The notes under the pieces are model-generated. The model had not been told where the DNA came from. It worked only from the letters and a program-made list of their open reading frames with translations, and did not search any database. DNA of 64,000 bases from Halieaceae bacterium MED-G27. GTDB taxonomy: Bacteria; Pseudomonadota; Gammaproteobacteria; Pseudomonadales; Halieaceae. Shown here piece by piece: positions 31,107 to 42,166 of this stretch (position 1 is its first letter; each line of letters begins with the position of its first letter). The position numbers were made by a program, and so were the translations under genes. The DNA lies in NCBI GenBank assembly GCA_002456975.1, contig NTKA01000001.1, positions 1 through 64,000 of the forward strand. Direction: 5' to 3'.

Positions 31107-31970
31107 CTATCTCGCCTTTTTGCGCACTCGCCTAGCTTGCTTTTCCTTCGCTTTCCTTGAGGGTTGATAGACTTTTTTTGGCTCCATTTGGGCCATAGTG
31201 TAGACCACATCGGCATCATGCTGCGTCAGCTCCAACCACTGCCCCTTCTTTAGCTTCGATGGGATAAAAACATCGCCGTAGCGCACCCGCTTCAGCCGGG
31301 AAACAGTGACCCCCTGAGACTCCCACAGGCGACGCACTTCACGGTTGCGACCCTCGCTCAACACAACATAAAAAAAGCGGTTGATGCCATCGCTGTCACC
31401 ACCCTCTTGCACGTCGGTAAAGCGAGCCGGCCCGTCATCGAGTTCGACGCCTGCTTTGAGTCGCTCGATCATGGCGTCATCGACGCGACCCATGACCCGC
31501 ACCAGATACTCACGCTCTACCTGCGTGGAGGGATGCATCAACGCGTTAGCTAACTCACCATCGGTGGTGAGAAGCATTAGCCCAGAAGTGTTGAAATCGA
31601 GGCGCCCTACAGACACCCAACGACCGTTCTTCAACTTTGGCATGGCATCGAAAACGGTCGCGCGCCCCTCTGGATCCTTGCGCGAACACACCTCGCCAAC
31701 TGGCTTGTGATAAAGCAGCAGCCGCGTATCGATCTCGGAGTCGACGGGTAATGCTCGGCCTTTAAATTTGATTTTGTCACCGGGATGCACTCGGGACCCC
31801 AAACGCGCCACTTCACCGTTGACTTTGACATCACCGGCGTCGATCACCTTTTCCAACTCTCTTCGAGAGCCCAGACCCAGTCTCGCCAGCACCTTCTGTA
31901 GCTTTTCACCATCTTTCGTGAGTTCAACCTTGGTCTCTACGGCCACCGATGTCGTGGCTGGCTTATTCAT
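31107..31970 (-). CDS. rluB: 23S rRNA pseudouridine synthase B
   Basis: S4 domain KLQKVLARLGLGSRRELEKVI; VGRLDFNTSGLMLLTTDGELANALMHPS. Confidence 0.93.
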   Translation of the reverse strand: MNKPATTSVAVETKVELTKDGEKLQKVLARLGLGSRRELEKVIDAGDVKVNGEVARLGSRVHPGDKIKFKGRALPVDSEIDTRLLLYHKPVGEVCSRKDPEGRATVFDAMPKLKNGRWVSVGRLDFNTSGLMLLTTDGELANALMHPSTQVEREYLVRVMGRVDDAMIERLKAGVELDDGPARFTDVQEGGDSDGINRFFYVVLSEGRNREVRRLWESQGVTVSRLKRVRYGDVFIPSKLKKGQWLELTQHDADVVYTMAQMEPKKVYQPSRKAKEKQARRVRKKAR

Positions 31971-32646
31971 GCGACGAGTCCACGTCGGTATCGGCTAAAC
32001 CCGCGTCCGTCACACTCTCTATCCCACTGTCTTGCGCCTGATCGTCTAGCTCGCTGTTTGAGGGCTCCGCTACCTGGGGATCATGAAATTCCTCAAGCGG
32101 CAGCGCACTGGTCATGGTGTCTAAATCTCGAACGTCCGTCAGTGCAGGCAATTGCTCAAGGCTTTTTAGATTAAAGTAATCGAGAAACTCACGGGTTGTT
32201 GCGAACATCTCTGGACGACCGGGCACATCCCGATGCCCGACGACCTTAATCCACTCTCGCTCAAGCAAACTCTTGATAATATTGCTTGAGACAGCCACGC
32301 CTCTAATATCCTCGATCTCACCGCGAGTAATGGGTTGCCGATAGGCGATTAGAGACAGTGTTTCCAGCAAAGCCCGCGAATATCTCACAGGACGCTCTAC
32401 CCAAAGCTTGCCGATCCAAGACGATAGGTGCTGCCGCACCTGAAAGCGGTAGCCGCTGGCCACCTCGACCAACTCAAACCCTCTACCCTCGCAACGCTCA
32501 GCAATTTGTACCAAAGCGTCGGAGATGGCTTTGGTGGAGGGACGTTCCAGATCGTCAAAAAGCTGACCCAATTGACGCTTGCTGAGTGGCTCACCCGCTG
32601 CCAACAACGCCCCCTCAATAATTTCGACTAGCTGTTCTGGCTCCAT
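31963..32646 (-). CDS. scpB: Segregation and condensation protein B
   Basis: IIEGALLAAGEPLSKRQLGQLF, ALLETLSLIAYRQPITRGEIEDIRGVAVSSNIIKSLLERE. Confidence 0.94.
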   Translation of the reverse strand: MEPEQLVEIIEGALLAAGEPLSKRQLGQLFDDLERPSTKAISDALVQIAERCEGRGFELVEVASGYRFQVRQHLSSWIGKLWVERPVRYSRALLETLSLIAYRQPITRGEIEDIRGVAVSSNIIKSLLEREWIKVVGHRDVPGRPEMFATTREFLDYFNLKSLEQLPALTDVRDLDTMTSALPLEEFHDPQVAEPSNSELDDQAQDSGIESVTDAGLADTDVDSSHE

Positions 32647-32649
32647 ACC

Positions 32650-33543
32650 CTATTCACTTCTCGCTTTAACGTGGATGGGACCAAAGCCCTCACTCTGCAC
32701 AATATCCACCAGAGACTCTTTGATAAGCTCCAGGATGGCGAGGAAGGTTACCACGACCCCGAGCCGTCCCTCTTCGACAGTAAACAGTGAATCGAAACTG
32801 CAGTAGTCACTGGATTGCAGCGTTTGCAATATGTCCGCCATGCGTTCTCTGGTTGACAGAGACTCACCCTTGATCTGATGGCTCTCGTAGAGATCGGCAC
32901 GCTTGAGAACTTCGGCAAAAGCAATCACCAAATCCTGCAACTCAACGGTCGGCAAAGGCTTGGTTCGCTCTAGCGTTGGTGGTTCAGCACTTCCCACCCA
33001 GGTATCGCGCTCGACACGCGGTAATGACGCCATATCCTCAGCCGCCTTCTTGAAGCGCTCATATTCTTGTAGGCGACGTACCAAAGTCGCTCGGGGATCT
33101 TCTTCCTCGTCTTCGCTTTCAGTCGAGCGAGGCAGTAACATTCGCGACTTAATTTCGGCCAACATGGCGGCCATCAACAAATATTCTGCAGCCAATTCAA
33201 ATTGCATCGCGTCCATCAGCTCGACGTATTGCATGTACTGCTCAGTAATGGCGGATACATCAATGTCGAGAATATCCAGGTTCTGACGACGAATCAGATA
33301 CAGCAGCAAGTCCAATGGCCCCTCAAACGCCTCGAGAAATACCTCGAGCGCTCTCGGCGGTATGTAAAGATCCTTGGGTAATTCGGTCACAGCCTCGCCC
33401 ATCACCACAGCAAAGGGCATCTCACCCTGCTGCGGCTGATTGATCCGACGCTCCACCGCCTTGGAGGCGATTAACGTGCCCGATGTAGCTTCGAGATCAT
33501 CGGCATCGATGTCGGGTGTCTCGTTATTCATTGGGCACGCCAA
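32650..33543 (-). CDS. scpA: Segregation and condensation protein A
   Basis: FEGPLDLLLYLIRRQNLDILDIDVSAITEQYMQYVELM, YLLMAAMLAEIKSRMLLP. The N-terminal ~60 aa may include an upstream start. Confidence 0.94.
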   Translation of the reverse strand: MACPMNNETPDIDADDLEATSGTLIASKAVERRINQPQQGEMPFAVVMGEAVTELPKDLYIPPRALEVFLEAFEGPLDLLLYLIRRQNLDILDIDVSAITEQYMQYVELMDAMQFELAAEYLLMAAMLAEIKSRMLLPRSTESEDEEEDPRATLVRRLQEYERFKKAAEDMASLPRVERDTWVGSAEPPTLERTKPLPTVELQDLVIAFAEVLKRADLYESHQIKGESLSTRERMADILQTLQSSDYCSFDSLFTVEEGRLGVVVTFLAILELIKESLVDIVQSEGFGPIHVKARSE

Positions 33544-33546
33544 TCG

Positions 33547-34167
33547 CTACAGAAAGTCATCACTACTACCCAATCCCTGCCTCAGCAACACGACATCATC
33601 TCTGCTCATATCGATAACCGTAGTGGGTTCAAGACCGCAGTACCCGCCATCTATTACCAAGTCTACCTGACGTTCCAGCGTGGTCCGGATGTCATAGGGG
33701 TCGCTCAGTGGATAATCATCGCCCGGCATGATCAAAGTGACCGACATCAGCGGTGCCTCGAGCTCATTGAGTAAGGCCTGCGCAATAGCGTTATCGGGCA
33801 CACGAAGACCGATGGTTTTCCGCTTAGGATTCATGATCCGGCGCGGAACCTCTCGGCTCGCTTCAAATACGAAGGTATAGGGCCCAGGCGTTGCATGTTT
33901 TATCTGCCGATACGCCGCGTTATCCACTCTAGCGTAGCGACTCAATTCAGAAAGGTCTTTGCAAATCAGGGTGAAGTTATGGGCTTCAGGTAGTTGTCGT
34001 ATTTCCTTGATTCGCTCGGCACCCGATTTATTGTCGAGTAAGCAACCGAGCGCATAAGCCGAGTCCGTCGGGTAAACAATCACCCCACCTCGATTGAGAA
34101 TCTCCACGGCTTGATGAATCAAACGTGTTTGAGGTGTTTCGGGATGAACGGAAAAAAACTGACTCAT
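33547..34167 (-). CDS. L-threonylcarbamoyladenylate synthase family (YciO/Sua5-like)
   Basis: LNRGGVIVYPTDSAYALGCLLDNKSGAERIKEIRQLP. Confidence 0.9.
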   Translation of the reverse strand: MSQFFSVHPETPQTRLIHQAVEILNRGGVIVYPTDSAYALGCLLDNKSGAERIKEIRQLPEAHNFTLICKDLSELSRYARVDNAAYRQIKHATPGPYTFVFEASREVPRRIMNPKRKTIGLRVPDNAIAQALLNELEAPLMSVTLIMPGDDYPLSDPYDIRTTLERQVDLVIDGGYCGLEPTTVIDMSRDDVVLLRQGLGSSDDFL

Positions 34168-35000
34168 TTACTAGCCAACCAAGTCTGCCACACCGAATTG
34201 TCGAGGTTTAAGGAGTCAACTGCCACCCCTACTGGCGCACCGTAGGTCAAATCTTTGTGGAAATCTGACCCAACAGACACTTTTAAACCCAATGATGACG
34301 CCAGGGTCACGAGGCGGCGACGGTCTGCATCGATCTGTCGTCCATTGAGCACCTCAAGACCGGTGCCCCCGCTGGCGACAAAGTCAGTGAGCATGGCGCG
34401 CAATTTGACACCGGTCAGCCGGTATTTTAACGGATGGGCCATGATGGCCTCACCGCCTGAGGCAACAATTACCTCCGTGACGTCGGCAAGGCTCGGCCAA
34501 TAAGCCTTAACATCGCCCACCTTGCCGTTCCCCAGATACCGATCAAACGCTTGGTTCATACCGGTAACGACACCCGCATCTACCATCCACTGCGCAAAAT
34601 GCGGTCTACCAATTTGACTGCTGGCTGCCACAGCCACCGCACCTTCGAGAGCATTGGGAATGCCGACTCCTGCGAGACGATCCGCAATCGTTTTAGCGCG
34701 TTTACGCCGAACCCTCGACAACTGCTCTACCATTGAGGTCATCTCTGGGGCGTCAGGGTCAAAGTTAAGCCCCACGATGTGGATAGTCGACTTTGCCCAA
34801 CGGCAGGAGAGCTCAACGCCCGGGACCAATCCGACGCGCTTTGCCGATGGCGACTCGCGCACCTGCAGATAACCCGCTAGTGTATCGTGATCTGTGATTG
34901 CAAAATGTTGCACCCCGGCATCAACCGCGCGCTTGAGCAGCTGCTCCGGTGATAACGCACCATCGGACGCTGAAGAGTGAGTGTGGAAGTCGACGATCAC
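34164..35000 (-). CDS. PHP domain phosphoesterase (YciV/RNase AM-like)
   Basis: MIVDFHTHSSASDGALSPEQLLKRAVDAGVQHFAITDHDTLAGY, GSDFHKD. Confidence 0.9.
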   Translation of the reverse strand: MIVDFHTHSSASDGALSPEQLLKRAVDAGVQHFAITDHDTLAGYLQVRESPSAKRVGLVPGVELSCRWAKSTIHIVGLNFDPDAPEMTSMVEQLSRVRRKRAKTIADRLAGVGIPNALEGAVAVAASSQIGRPHFAQWMVDAGVVTGMNQAFDRYLGNGKVGDVKAYWPSLADVTEVIVASGGEAIMAHPLKYRLTGVKLRAMLTDFVASGGTGLEVLNGRQIDADRRRLVTLASSLGLKVSVGSDFHKDLTYGAPVGVAVDSLNLDNSVWQTWLASK

Positions 35001-35064
35001 AATAACTACACTGGAGCCCGCATGGGCCGATAGCTCATTTCACGGTTATGGTAACAGAGCATAG

Positions 35065-35664
35065 ATGAAACAAACCCTCGAATTTTTGCCACTCATTCTT
35101 TTCTTCGCGGTCTTTCAGCTCGACGGAAGAACCCTTGAACTCGGGAGCATCAGCTATCAGTTTGACGGGATTTACAGCGCCACTTGGGCACTCATTGCGG
35201 CGACCGCCCTCCAGGTTGTACTGCTCAAAATAGTTTGGGGATCGGTAGAGCGCCGATTGCTTTGGGTGGCGGGGCTAGTCGTCGTATTTGGCGGCGCCAC
35301 TATATTACTGAGAGACCCGCTTTTTATTATCTGGAAGCCCACCATTTTGAACTTTGGGCTGTGTCTCGCCTGCGTGGGATGGCACTGGTACCGTGGCCAC
35401 TCTTTTTTCGCTGACCTGCTACCGGGGAATCCAATCATACCGCCGTCCACCCAAAAGTGGCTCACCGGTTTGTCGGCGTTTCATTTTATTCTCGTCGGTA
35501 CGCTGAACCTGATTGTCGCCTACACCTACTCGCTGGACACCTGGGTCAGTTATAAATTTTATTCGGCGTTCGCGTTCACCGTACTGTGGGCTGTCATGAT
35601 AACAGTGTTGCTATACCCCCACCTTAAAGATTTAGAAGCAGGAGAGACTGGAGAACAACAATGA
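35065..35664 (+). CDS. yciB: Inner membrane septation protein A / YciB family
   Basis: LEFLPLILFFAVFQL, RDPLFIIWKPTILNFGLC, NLIVAYTYSLDTWVSYKFYSAFAFT. Confidence 0.93.
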   Translation: MKQTLEFLPLILFFAVFQLDGRTLELGSISYQFDGIYSATWALIAATALQVVLLKIVWGSVERRLLWVAGLVVVFGGATILLRDPLFIIWKPTILNFGLCLACVGWHWYRGHSFFADLLPGNPIIPPSTQKWLTGLSAFHFILVGTLNLIVAYTYSLDTWVSYKFYSAFAFTVLWAVMITVLLYPHLKDLEAGETGEQQ

Positions 35665-36401
35665 AAAGACTCACTCGGCTTGCACAGTTTCCACGAGCTA
35701 GCGCACTCCTGATGCTGATATTGACTAACCTAAGTTACGGACAAGAGGACGGCATAGAAGCGCCTGAGTCCGAAACCTTATCGGAAGGCCAAGTCAGATA
35801 CGTCACAGATTTGATCAGGACTCCTGTAAGATCAGGAGCCGGTGCAGACTATCGAATCCTCAACCGGGGGCTGCCCTCGGGCACAGCCCTAACTTACTTC
35901 TCGACTAGCGAAGATGGTGTATGGGCGGAAGTCGAGACCGCAGGTGGAACGCGCGGCTGGGTGCGTGCTCAATACCTGCAGACAGAGATCCCGATCGCCA
36001 ACCGATTCAATGCAGTCGAGGCGGCACTTGCAGTCGCCACCGAGCGCGCTGAACTTGCAGAGAATCGCTTGTCAGAGGCCGAGGGCCTACTATCAAACTC
36101 CGATGAAGCGACAGCCGTTCTAACCCGAGACTTAGCCGCGACCGCAGAAGAGCTCAGTAACATTAAGCGAATTTCTGCCAATGCGATCGAGCTCCATCGA
36201 ATGAATCAGACAATGGCCATGGAACTCGAGGAAATCAAAGCTAGGGTCGATGTACTCAAGCTCGAAAATGCCCGACTCGAAGAACGAGCCAACAGTAACC
36301 GACTGCTGCAGGGCATATTCGCAGTCATGATCGGCGTAATAATTGCCTTGGTTGTGCCCCGCTTTACGGGTAGACGTCGACGTTTTGATACTTGGAGATA
36401 A
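35661..36401 (+). CDS. TIGR04211-like SH3 domain protein (YgiM-like), C-terminal TM
   Basis: VRYVTDLIRTPVRSGAGADYRILNRGLPSGTALTYF...GGTRGWVRAQYLQ, coiled coil, C-terminal TM with RRRR. Confidence 0.85.
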   Translation: MKRLTRLAQFPRASALLMLILTNLSYGQEDGIEAPESETLSEGQVRYVTDLIRTPVRSGAGADYRILNRGLPSGTALTYFSTSEDGVWAEVETAGGTRGWVRAQYLQTEIPIANRFNAVEAALAVATERAELAENRLSEAEGLLSNSDEATAVLTRDLAATAEELSNIKRISANAIELHRMNQTMAMELEEIKARVDVLKLENARLEERANSNRLLQGIFAVMIGVIIALVVPRFTGRRRRFDTWR

Positions 36402-36408
36402 TGGCGCT

Positions 36409-37065
36409 ATGAAACTATCACCCCATCACAACAAACGGCTAGGGCTGTTGCTTGTACTCGCCGGCTTGATCAATTTAGCCATATTCATACCCATGCTCAT
36501 CTCTGAAGCCAGAGCCAGTTCAGACTCAAGCACACCGAGCTCAACCAGCCCTATCGTCAAAATCGAGACCAGTGCGGGTGATATTGTGCTGAGGCTCAAT
36601 GGAGATAAGGCACCCAAGACTGTTAACAACTTTTTGGGCTATGTCGAGCGTGGGCATTATGATGGCACGATCTTCCACCGTGTTATTCAAGGCTTCATGA
36701 TTCAGGGCGGCGGCTTTGATGTCGACCTAAAACAAAAGGAAGCTAAGGAAACGGTCGTTAATGAGTCAAAGAACCGTTTACATAACACGCGGGGCACGAT
36801 TGCGATGGCGCGCCTCAGCGATCCTGACTCTGCGAGCGCACAGTTCTTCATCAATCACAAAGACAACGAGCGGCTAGATTGGTCCCCATTCAAGCCGGGC
36901 TACACTGTCTTTGGCAAAGTTTTGACTGGCATGCCCGTGGTTGATTTTATCGCGTCGACGCCAACCGGGACTGCCGTTGCAACATTCCAGAGCCGTGAAG
37001 TCCCGCTCAGCGATGTGCCCGTGGAACCAATCATTATTGAGCGCATATCGCTGGTCAGCCCATGA
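36409..37065 (+). CDS. Peptidyl-prolyl cis-trans isomerase, cyclophilin type
   Basis: VKIETSAGDIVLRLNGDKAPKTVNNFLGYVERGHYDGTIFHRVIQGFMIQGGGF. Start adjusted from 36343. Confidence 0.94.
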   Translation: MKLSPHHNKRLGLLLVLAGLINLAIFIPMLISEARASSDSSTPSSTSPIVKIETSAGDIVLRLNGDKAPKTVNNFLGYVERGHYDGTIFHRVIQGFMIQGGGFDVDLKQKEAKETVVNESKNRLHNTRGTIAMARLSDPDSASAQFFINHKDNERLDWSPFKPGYTVFGKVLTGMPVVDFIASTPTGTAVATFQSREVPLSDVPVEPIIIERISLVSP

Positions 37066-37820
37066 CTGTTCTCAGCGTTAATCTCAATAAAGTCGCACTG
37101 ATAAGAAACTCACGCGACACTGCCAACCCTTCACCCACCGAATTTGCCCTGATGGCAATTGCGGCAGGTGCGGGTGGCATAACCGTCCACCCAAGACCCG
37201 ATCAGCGTCACATCAGAGCCTCTGACTGCCCAATGATCGGCACCTCGATCGATGTCGAGTTCAATATCGAAGGGAATCCTTTTGCCCCGGCGGCACCCAG
37301 CCCCAGAGTGGGTATCGATCCCTATCCCGGCTTTATGTCCTTGGTGGAATCAGTAAGACCCGAGCAAGTGACACTCGTCCCTGATGGTGACGATCAACTG
37401 ACATCAGATCATGGCTTTGATCTGACAGCGGATGCGAGTCGCCTGGCGCCGATTATTCATCAGCTCAAGGATTGGGGCTGTCGCGTCAGCCTGTTTATGG
37501 ATCCGATTCCCGAGCAAATGGCTACAGCTGCGGAAATCGGAGCTGATCGGATTGAGCTCTACACAGAGACCTATGCGCGCGCCCACGAATCGGGAGCGTT
37601 TGGCGAGACGCTTGCGCGTTTTCAAGCGGCAGCGCATGCGGCTACTGCTGCCGGCCTGGGGATTAATGCCGGGCACGATTTGAACCTAGATAACTTGCCG
37701 GATTTCGATATTCCCGATCTGCTTGAAGTGTCGATTGGCCACGCGCTGACTGTGGATGCGCTGAAATATGGTTTTGGCAATGCTATCGCTCGTTATTTGG
37801 ACGTTTTGAACGGAGCGTGA
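37062..37820 (+). CDS. pdxJ: Pyridoxine 5'-phosphate synthase
   Basis: LSVNLNKVALIRNSR, AGAGGITVHPRPDQRHI, DFNIEGNP-like (VEFNIEGNPF), GLGINAGHDLNLDNL. Confidence 0.94.
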   Translation: MTVLSVNLNKVALIRNSRDTANPSPTEFALMAIAAGAGGITVHPRPDQRHIRASDCPMIGTSIDVEFNIEGNPFAPAAPSPRVGIDPYPGFMSLVESVRPEQVTLVPDGDDQLTSDHGFDLTADASRLAPIIHQLKDWGCRVSLFMDPIPEQMATAAEIGADRIELYTETYARAHESGAFGETLARFQAAAHAATAAGLGINAGHDLNLDNLPDFDIPDLLEVSIGHALTVDALKYGFGNAIARYLDVLNGA

Positions 37821-38551
37821 AAAGCACCGACATGAGCGATCTATCGGTGGACACCGACACACTGCCACCCTACGTGGTACCGCACAGCCAGGAACCCATT
37901 ACCATTCTCTACGAAGACAGCGATCTGATGGTGGTCATCAAGCCTCATCTATTGCTGAGTGTGCCCGGCCGACACCCCATTAATCGCGACAGCCTTGTGT
38001 CTCGGCTCCAGCGACGATGCCCCGAGATCAAAGCAGTCCATCGGCTAGATTTAGATACATCGGGCATCATGGTCGTACCCAAACACGCGGCAAGCCTCTC
38101 GGAACTGGCGAGACAATTTCAGCGACGCGAGGTCGAGAAAGAGTACACGGCAATTGTCTGGGGCGAGTTGCGAGACGATACAGGGACCGTGGAACTGCCG
38201 ATAGCAAACGATTGGCCAAACAGGCCGAAACAAAAAATTTGCGCCGATACCGGCAAATCAGCGATTACTCACTTCGAAGTTCTCGCGCGACATGCCAACA
38301 GCAGCCTAGTCAAACTTCGTCCCGTCACCGGGCGCTCCCACCAACTGAGGATTCATTTGGCATCCTTAGGTCATCCAATCCTCGGGTGCGACATGTATGC
38401 CCATGAAGAAGCGCTCCACGGCGCGTCGAGACTACTACTCCACGCGACCCGATTGAAATTTAGGTTACCGACCAATCTGACTTGGTTTTCAGGATTTGCA
38501 CCTATACCGTTCAGTTTGTCGCAAGATGTTTTACATCCTCAGGGAAGCTGA
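37817..38551 (+). CDS. RluA family pseudouridine synthase
   Basis: AVHRLDLDTSGIMVVPKHA, KEYTAIVWG, GRSHQLRIHLASLGHPILGCDMYA. Confidence 0.92.
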   Translation: MKSTDMSDLSVDTDTLPPYVVPHSQEPITILYEDSDLMVVIKPHLLLSVPGRHPINRDSLVSRLQRRCPEIKAVHRLDLDTSGIMVVPKHAASLSELARQFQRREVEKEYTAIVWGELRDDTGTVELPIANDWPNRPKQKICADTGKSAITHFEVLARHANSSLVKLRPVTGRSHQLRIHLASLGHPILGCDMYAHEEALHGASRLLLHATRLKFRLPTNLTWFSGFAPIPFSLSQDVLHPQGS

Positions 38552-38590
38552 GGGCGTAGACCCCATAGCAAAGGCGCAAGGAATTACGGT

Positions 38591-39094
38591 TTGGTTACTA
38601 ATCATCAGGAGGCAGAGGGCCAGGTTGTTGTATTAAAGCCCAACCACAGCGCTACATGGCGCAGTAATTTGTTCGCACTCATCCTTGTATCCATTCCCTC
38701 TTTGGGCGCGGCGATTGGGTTCACCCTGTTGGGGGCCTGGCCCATCTTGCCATTCGCTGGCGCTGAACTGATCGCACTATTTTCGGCGCTGTACTACGTT
38801 AATTGGAAGCTTGAGTACCGGCATGTGCTGACCTTGAAGCTCGATGAAATTAAGATCGACAAAGGGTACTTCGCACCTAAGCGCACTTGGGTTTGGCCGC
38901 GTGACGAGGCTCAGGTCAATATCGTTGAAGCTCGTCACGATTGGGAAGCACCCTCCGTGTCACTCAACAACCGAGACAGTCGTGTGACTATCGGGGAATT
39001 TCTCAATAAAGATGAAATGCAGGAGCTCATCAAATTACTGCGAGGTGAGTTACCGATTCGCAGTTTTGGCAGCGAACGCGATATGACGGTGTAA
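38591..39094 (+). CDS. DUF2244 domain-containing protein
   Basis: Two TM segments after KPNHSATWRSNLFALILVSIP; TTG start. Confidence 0.75.
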   Translation: MVTNHQEAEGQVVVLKPNHSATWRSNLFALILVSIPSLGAAIGFTLLGAWPILPFAGAELIALFSALYYVNWKLEYRHVLTLKLDEIKIDKGYFAPKRTWVWPRDEAQVNIVEARHDWEAPSVSLNNRDSRVTIGEFLNKDEMQELIKLLRGELPIRSFGSERDMTV

Positions 39095-39134
39095 ACTAGC
39101 GCGCATCCAGATGTAGGTGAAGAGCCGGTTTAGC

Positions 39135-40454
39135 ATGTCCACACCCCAAAAAGTAGGATTTGTATCCCTTGGCTGTCCGAAGGCGCTGGTCGACTCGGAA
39201 CGCGTCCTCACACAACTGCGTTTTGACGGTTATGAAGTGTCACCAAACTATGAAGACGCCGGTGTTGTCATCGTTAATACCTGTGGATTTATCGATAGTG
39301 CAAAAGAGGAATCTCTCGAAGCCATCGGTGAAGCGCTTAAAGAAAACGGTCGTGTTCTAGTAACCGGATGCATGGGGGCAAAGGACCAGGCTGACCTAGT
39401 GCTGCAGCGACATCCCAAAGTACTGGGAATCACGGGACCGGCCGCGTATGAGGAGGTTCTCACTGAAGTCAGGCGTGTGCTCCCCAATCAGCGAGCACCC
39501 GATCCTAAACTCGATCTCATTCCATCACAGGGCGTCAAATTAACACCCCGCCACTACGCCTACCTCAAAATCTCTGAAGGCTGTAATCATCGATGCCGCT
39601 TTTGCATCATCCCCAGTCTTCGAGGCGACCTAGTCAGCCGTCCTATCGGCGAGGTAATGACAGAGGCTGAGCAGCTCGCGCGCTCCGGGGTCAAAGAGTT
39701 ACTCGTGATATCACAGGACACCAGTGCCTACGGTGTGGACTTAAAGTACAAAACCGATTTTTGGAATGGCAAGCCACTAAAGAGCAATCTAGACAGTCTG
39801 GCTTCCGCGCTGTCGGAACTCGGAATTTGGGTGCGACTGCATTACGTCTACCCTTATCCTCATGTCGATCGGCTGATCCCGCTGATGGCTGAGAAAAAAA
39901 TTCTTCCTTACCTCGATATCCCGCTGCAACACGGTAGTCCATCGGTGCTTCAGCGTATGAAGCGTCCAGCCGCCGCTGAAAAGACGCTCGAGCGGATTGC
40001 CACTTGGCGATCTATCTGCCCAGACATCACGCTGCGATCCACGTTTATTGTCGGTTTTCCGGGAGAAACTGAAGCTGAGTTCGAAACGCTACTCGAGTTT
40101 TTGGAAGAGGCACAGCTAGACCGGGTGGGTTGCTTTAAGTACTCAGCTGTTGAAGGAGCCGCCGCAAATGAATTGGCCAACCCCGTTGATGACGACACCA
40201 AAGAAGAGCGATGGCAACGGTTGATGGAACATCAGCAGCAAATCAGTGCCCAGCGCCTGCAACAAAAGGTCGGCAACACAATCGACATTCTAATCGATGA
40301 AGTCGATTCCGAGGGTGCAATTGGCAGAAGTCATAGCGATGCACCCGAGATCGACGGCCTGGTTTATGTCAACAACGCTGAGGGCTTATCACCCGGCGAT
40401 ATGATCAAGCGAACCGTCACAGCCGCTGACGACTACGATTTGTGGTCTAAGTAA
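39135..40454 (+). CDS. rimO: Ribosomal protein S12 methylthiotransferase
   Basis: [24 protein letters not shown], radical SAM CxxxCxx[19 protein letters not shown]-terminal TRAM region. Start adjusted from 39117. Confidence 0.96.
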   Translation: MSTPQKVGFVSLGCPKALVDSERVLTQLRFDGYEVSPNYEDAGVVIVNTCGFIDSAKEESLEAIGEALKENGRVLVTGCMGAKDQADLVLQRHPKVLGITGPAAYEEVLTEVRRVLPNQRAPDPKLDLIPSQGVKLTPRHYAYLKISEGCNHRCRFCIIPSLRGDLVSRPIGEVMTEAEQLARSGVKELLVISQDTSAYGVDLKYKTDFWNGKPLKSNLDSLASALSELGIWVRLHYVYPYPHVDRLIPLMAEKKILPYLDIPLQHGSPSVLQRMKRPAAAEKTLERIATWRSICPDITLRSTFIVGFPGETEAEFETLLEFLEEAQLDRVGCFKYSAVEGAAANELANPVDDDTKEERWQRLMEHQQQISAQRLQQKVGNTIDILIDEVDSEGAIGRSHSDAPEIDGLVYVNNAEGLSPGDMIKRTVTAADDYDLWSK

Positions 40455-40462
40455 GCACTTCA

Positions 40463-41182
40463 TTGAATATCCTATTGTTTCACGCCGAAGAGCTTGGTAA
40501 TGACTCAGAGCTAATACTCGAGGACTATCGTGCTCGCCATCTAATCTCTGTTATTGGCGTGGCGGTAGGACAATCGCTGAGGGTCGGTCAAATTGGCGGG
40601 CAAACGGGTCAAGGCATCGTCCTAGACTGCGGTAACGACTCCGTGCTGTTGCGGGTAACACTCTCGGAACTGCCAATCGCACGCCACAGACTATCGCTGA
40701 TCCTGGCGCTTCCCCGACCTAAAATGCTACGTCGTGTACTGCGCACTGCAGCAGAATTTGGTGTCGGCGACATTCATCTGATTCACAGCTATCGGGTTGA
40801 AAAATCGTTTTGGCAATCGCCGTTATTACGGCCAGAGAAAATGCAGGACGCACTGATTCAAGGGCTTGAGCGATCAGGCGATACCTTACTGCCGCGTGTC
40901 ACTACGCATCAGCGCTTCAAACCCTTTATCGAAGACGTATTACCGAGCATCGCTGCCAATAAGTCCCTCTTTATTGCGCATCCCGCTGCCGACGCACAAC
41001 CACTGAGCTCAAGCGAGGATGATGGATTTGTGATAATTGGACCGGAAGGTGGGTTTATCCCTTACGAAGTAGACAAAGCAAGAGCAGCAGGTGCGATAAA
41101 GATATCGCTGGCGCCGCGCATTCTCAGTGTCGATACCGCGGTCTGTAGTGCCCTCGCACAAACAGCGCTAACCAACCGCTGA
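40463..41182 (+). CDS. rsmE: 16S rRNA (uracil(1498)-N(3))-methyltransferase
   Basis: [63 protein letters not shown]. Confidence 0.94.
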   Translation: MNILLFHAEELGNDSELILEDYRARHLISVIGVAVGQSLRVGQIGGQTGQGIVLDCGNDSVLLRVTLSELPIARHRLSLILALPRPKMLRRVLRTAAEFGVGDIHLIHSYRVEKSFWQSPLLRPEKMQDALIQGLERSGDTLLPRVTTHQRFKPFIEDVLPSIAANKSLFIAHPAADAQPLSSSEDDGFVIIGPEGGFIPYEVDKARAAGAIKISLAPRILSVDTAVCSALAQTALTNR

Positions 41183-41839
41183 AATACCGGTGCCCAAGCC
41201 ACAGGCAACGCCCGTGCCGCCGATACCACAATAACCTTGCGGGTTCTTATCAAGGTACTGCTGATGATATGCCTCTGCGTAATAGAGCTCGGGCGCAGCC
41301 ACGATTTCAGTCGTAATCGCGGGAAAGCCCGCCGCAGACAGCCTAGCATCGAAGTCTTCCTTAGACTCCCGGGCTAGGGCTAGTTGCTCCTCGGAATAGG
41401 TGTAGATTCCGGAGCGATACTGGGTACCCCAATCGTTACCCTGTCGCATACCTTGAGTGGGGTTATGTCCCTCCCAAAAAGTGATGAGTAGCTGCTCGTA
41501 GCTTATGATATCGGGATCAAATACCACCAACACCACCTCGTTGTGTCCAGTCAGACCTGAACAAACTTCTTGATAGGTGGGGTTGGGCGTGCTGCCTGCC
41601 GCATACCCTACTGCTGTCGTGTAAACACCCTCAAGCTGCCAAAACAACCGCTCGGCGCCCCAGAAGCAGCCCATGCCGAACATCGCGGTCTTCAAGTGAG
41701 ATGGAAAAGGAGCCTCAAAGGAATGCCCTAATACCGTGTGCACATGCTCAATTGGCGTAGGCTCATCGCGGCCCGGAAGTGCATCCTCGGGTTTGGGAAT
41801 TGCATGCTTTTTTCGAATTTCGATTAAGTCCATTACCAA
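41168..41839 (-). CDS. msrA: Peptide-methionine (S)-S-oxide reductase
   Basis: [53 protein letters not shown]. Confidence 0.96.
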   Translation of the reverse strand: MVMDLIEIRKKHAIPKPEDALPGRDEPTPIEHVHTVLGHSFEAPFPSHLKTAMFGMGCFWGAERLFWQLEGVYTTAVGYAAGSTPNPTYQEVCSGLTGHNEVVLVVFDPDIISYEQLLITFWEGHNPTQGMRQGNDWGTQYRSGIYTYSEEQLALARESKEDFDARLSAAGFPAITTEIVAAPELYYAEAYHQQYLDKNPQGYCGIGGTGVACGLGTGISAVG

Positions 41840-41964
41840 TACTCTGTCTTCAAGTAGTCATTATAGCGTCGCTGCGTTGTCACATAAGAGCGCTACGTTT
41901 TCATACCACTTTCTTAACGTATCAGATCCGTTAAATACGTGATTGCCGAGCAGAGTGTAGTCAA

Positions 41965-42162
41965 ATGTGTGAACTGAAACCGACCGACAACCAGGCAAAG
42001 GCCATCAATGCCGCTCAACTCTCAAGTAGGAGACTGCTTACCCTTGTGACGCGCGATCCTAGACCGCAAAATGAGATAGAAGTTCAACAAGCGGTTAATG
42101 AGCTGAAGCGGCGGCGTCATTATCTTTTCGAACTCGAGAAGGTAGGGTACAGCGTCCGCTAA
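41965..42162 (+). CDS. Small conserved-looking hypothetical protein (65 aa)
   Basis: ORF immediately upstream of the VWA gene, same strand, no overlapping better ORF. Confidence 0.5.
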   Translation: MCELKPTDNQAKAINAAQLSSRRLLTLVTRDPRPQNEIEVQQAVNELKRRRHYLFELEKVGYSVR

Positions 42163-42166
42163 AAGG

